Positions 3,564 through 5,082 of a stretch of 5,082 nt of DNA are shown here, piece after piece; the first letter of the stretch is position 1, and each line of letters opens with the position of its first letter. Both the position numbers and the translations under genes were made by a program. This stretch comes from Acidobacteriota bacterium (GTDB taxonomy: Bacteria; Acidobacteriota; Blastocatellia; Pyrinomonadales; Pyrinomonadaceae). Location: the NCBI GenBank assembly GCA_013140875.1, contig JABFSB010000565.1, forward strand, positions 1 to 5,082. Reading direction: 5' to 3'. The notes below the pieces were generated by a model. The model had not been told where the DNA came from and ran no database searches. It was given only the letters and a program-made list of their open reading frames with translations.

Positions 3564-5082
3564 TCAGGCAAGCGGGACGCTTGCCGTCCGACGACCTTCG
3601 GGTCCCAGCGATTTTTCAGTCTCCAATATATGATGCGTGGTCTGGATTACGGTGTCCGGATTTAATGAGATCGAGTTGATGCCGCGTTTTACGAGGAACT
3701 CGGCAAATTCGGGGTAATCCGACGGGGCTTGGCCGCAGATGCCGATCTTTTTGCCGCAGCGTTTTGCGGCGTCGATTGCCATTGCGACCATTTTCTCGAC
3801 CGCGCCGTTTCGCTCGTCGAAAAGGTGTGCGACCATCTCGGAATCGCGGTCGAGGCCGAGGGCGAGCTGCGTGAGGTCGTTCGAACCGATCGAGTAGCCG
3901 TCGAACACCTGAAGGAATTCATCGGCAAACACGACGTTCGCGGGCAGCTCACACATTGCGTAGATCTCGAGCCCGTTGTCGCCCTGTACAAGGCCGTGCT
4001 CGGCCATCAAGGCGATCACTTTTTCGCCTTCTTCGACCGTGCGGCAAAACGGGATCATCGGCGTAACGTTGGTCAGGCCCATGTCCTCGCGGACGCGGAG
4101 TAGGGCGAGACATTCGAGCTTGAATCCGGCCTTATAACGGTCATCGTAATAACGCGACGCACCACGAAAACCGATCATCGGGTTTTCTTCATGCGGTTCA
4201 TATTCACCGCCTCCGATGAGCATCGCGTATTCGTTCGACTTGAAATCGGACATACGGACGATCACCGGTTTGGGATAAAACGCGGCGGCGATGCGGCCGA
4301 CGCCCTCGGCTACCGAGCGGACGAAAAATTCCTTAGGATCTTCTTCGAGAACGCGTTTTGCGATCGCGTCGATATCGGTGCGTTTCTTAAGGTTTGGATA
4401 ATTCACCAACGCCATCGGATGAATGCCGATGTGGTTGTTGATGATGAACTCAAGCCGGGCGAGTCCGACGCCGTCGTTGGGAAGCCGCGACACGGCAAAG
4501 GCGTGGTCGGGATCGCCGACGTTCATCATTACCTTTGTTTCGGGCCGTTCGTGATCGGTTATCTCGCGGCGGTCGACCTCGAAATCGACGGCGCCGTAAT
4601 AGATGTTGCCGCGGTCGCCTTCGGCACACGAGACGGTGATCTCCTGGCCGCTCTTTACCGCTTCGGTCGCGTTGCCGGTGCCGACAATGCAGGGAATGCC
4701 GAGCTCGCGGCTGATGATCGCACTGTGGCAGGTGCGGCCGCCGCGTTCGGTGACGATCGCGGAAGCACGTTTCATTATCGGCTCCCACGCCGGATCGGTC
4801 ATCGTTGTGACAAGGATCTCGCCTTCTTTAAAGGTGTTCAGCTTTGCCGAATCGAGCAGGACGTGAGCCGTTCCCTGCCCGATCTTTTCGCCGACCGCGA
4901 CGCCGGTCGCGAGCGGGGCACCGTGGTTGCCGGTCAGCCGATATGTTTCGATAAAGTTCTGGTCTTTTTGCGTATGGACAGTTTCGGGCCTGGCCTGGAG
5001 AATGAACAGTTCGCCGGTTATTCCGTCTTTCGCCCATTCGATATCCATCGGCTGATGATGGCCGGCGAGCTTCGAATAATGG
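3564..5082 (-). CDS. ppsA: Phosphoenolpyruvate synthase, C-terminal part (cut by window edge)
   Basis: The frame is open from the window edge (first complete codon 5081-5079) to TGA at 3566-3564, giving 505 residues; no start lies in the window, and a Met at 5048 is internal (preceded by HYSKLAGHHQP). PpsA converts pyruvate and ATP to phosphoenolpyruvate, AMP and phosphate in the cytoplasm, for gluconeogenesis. Seen in order: the end of the ATP-grasp domain (MDIEWAKDG, LQARPETV), the mobile phosphohistidine domain with GGRTCHSAI, whose His (fragment residue 119, codon 4727-4725) is the phosphorylated one, and the PEP/pyruvate-binding barrel with MSDFKSNEY, IGSNDLTQLALGLDRDS (398-414) and ICGQAPSD with catalytic Cys449. 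From memory of the roughly 790-residue E. coli enzyme, about 300 N-terminal residues are missing here. All visible catalytic residues are intact. The last residues (RRTASVPLA) are unlike the family and overlap a hairpin repeat. Confidence 0.96.
   Translation of the reverse strand, partial: HYSKLAGHHQPMDIEWAKDGITGELFILQARPETVHTQKDQNFIETYRLTGNHGAPLATGVAVGEKIGQGTAHVLLDSAKLNTFKEGEILVTTMTDPAWEPIMKRASAIVTERGGRTCHSAIISRELGIPCIVGTGNATEAVKSGQEITVSCAEGDRGNIYYGAVDFEVDRREITDHERPETKVMMNVGDPDHAFAVSRLPNDGVGLARLEFIINNHIGIHPMALVNYPNLKKRTDIDAIAKRVLEEDPKEFFVRSVAEGVGRIAAAFYPKPVIVRMSDFKSNEYAMLIGGGEYEPHEENPMIGFRGASRYYDDRYKAGFKLECLALLRVREDMGLTNVTPMIPFCRTVEEGEKVIALMAEHGLVQGDNGLEIYAMCELPANVVFADEFLQVFDGYSIGSNDLTQLALGLDRDSEMVAHLFDERNGAVEKMVAMAIDAAKRCGKKIGICGQAPSDYPEFAEFLVKRGINSISLNPDTVIQTTHHILETEKSLGPEGRRTASVPLA
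3567..3585 (-). repeat. 7-bp hairpin at the very end of ppsA
   Basis: GGCAAGC (3567-3573) and GCTTGCC (3579-3585) are perfect reverse complements around a 5-base loop. The structure covers the last seven codons of ppsA, just before the stop. No T tract follows on the minus strand. I recall GCAAGCGGGACGCTTGC-like strings as a common intergenic repeat in related bacteria, unchecked. Confidence 0.6.

Overview
The window looks like chromosomal DNA of an environmental bacterium, and I would guess an acidobacterium of the Blastocatellia type. That guess rests on remembered gene styles (a short secreted Gly/Tyr/Asn-rich protein with a basic central helix, and small palindromic repeats crowded between genes), not on any search. 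All five supported genes lie on the minus strand, so in transcription order the window reads from high to low coordinates. No RNA gene, CRISPR array, transposase or phage gene was found.

Layout in transcription order: (1) 5082-3564, the C-terminal two thirds of phosphoenolpyruvate synthase (ppsA), cut by the window edge. (2) 3563-3364, a gap holding four copies of a 15-base hairpin repeat, one of which supplies the ribosome binding site of the next gene. (3) 3363-2830, a four-helix membrane protein of the DUF2085 type. (4) 2829-2321, about 500 bases without a gene, holding three different dyad-symmetric repeat elements, two of them with a 9-base internal period. (5) 2320-2039, a 93-residue protein of unknown function. 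(6) 2011-584, a complete exported subtilisin-family (S8) protease, 27 bases after the small gene and probably co-transcribed with it. (7) A 9-base inverted repeat (497-466) and an intrinsic terminator (432-407). (8) A sigma-54-type promoter (381-366) with inverted repeats at and just after the predicted transcription start. (9) 306-1, the start of the secreted Gly/Tyr/Asn-rich protein, cut by the window edge.

The genes do not form one pathway. PpsA is central carbon metabolism (gluconeogenesis). The small protein and the protease form a likely two-gene unit. The last gene appears to be separately transcribed under sigma-54 control. The parts most worth following are this promoter region, the protease partner gene, and the intergenic repeats, two of which have apparently intruded into gene ends: the ppsA C-terminus and the DUF2085 ribosome binding site.
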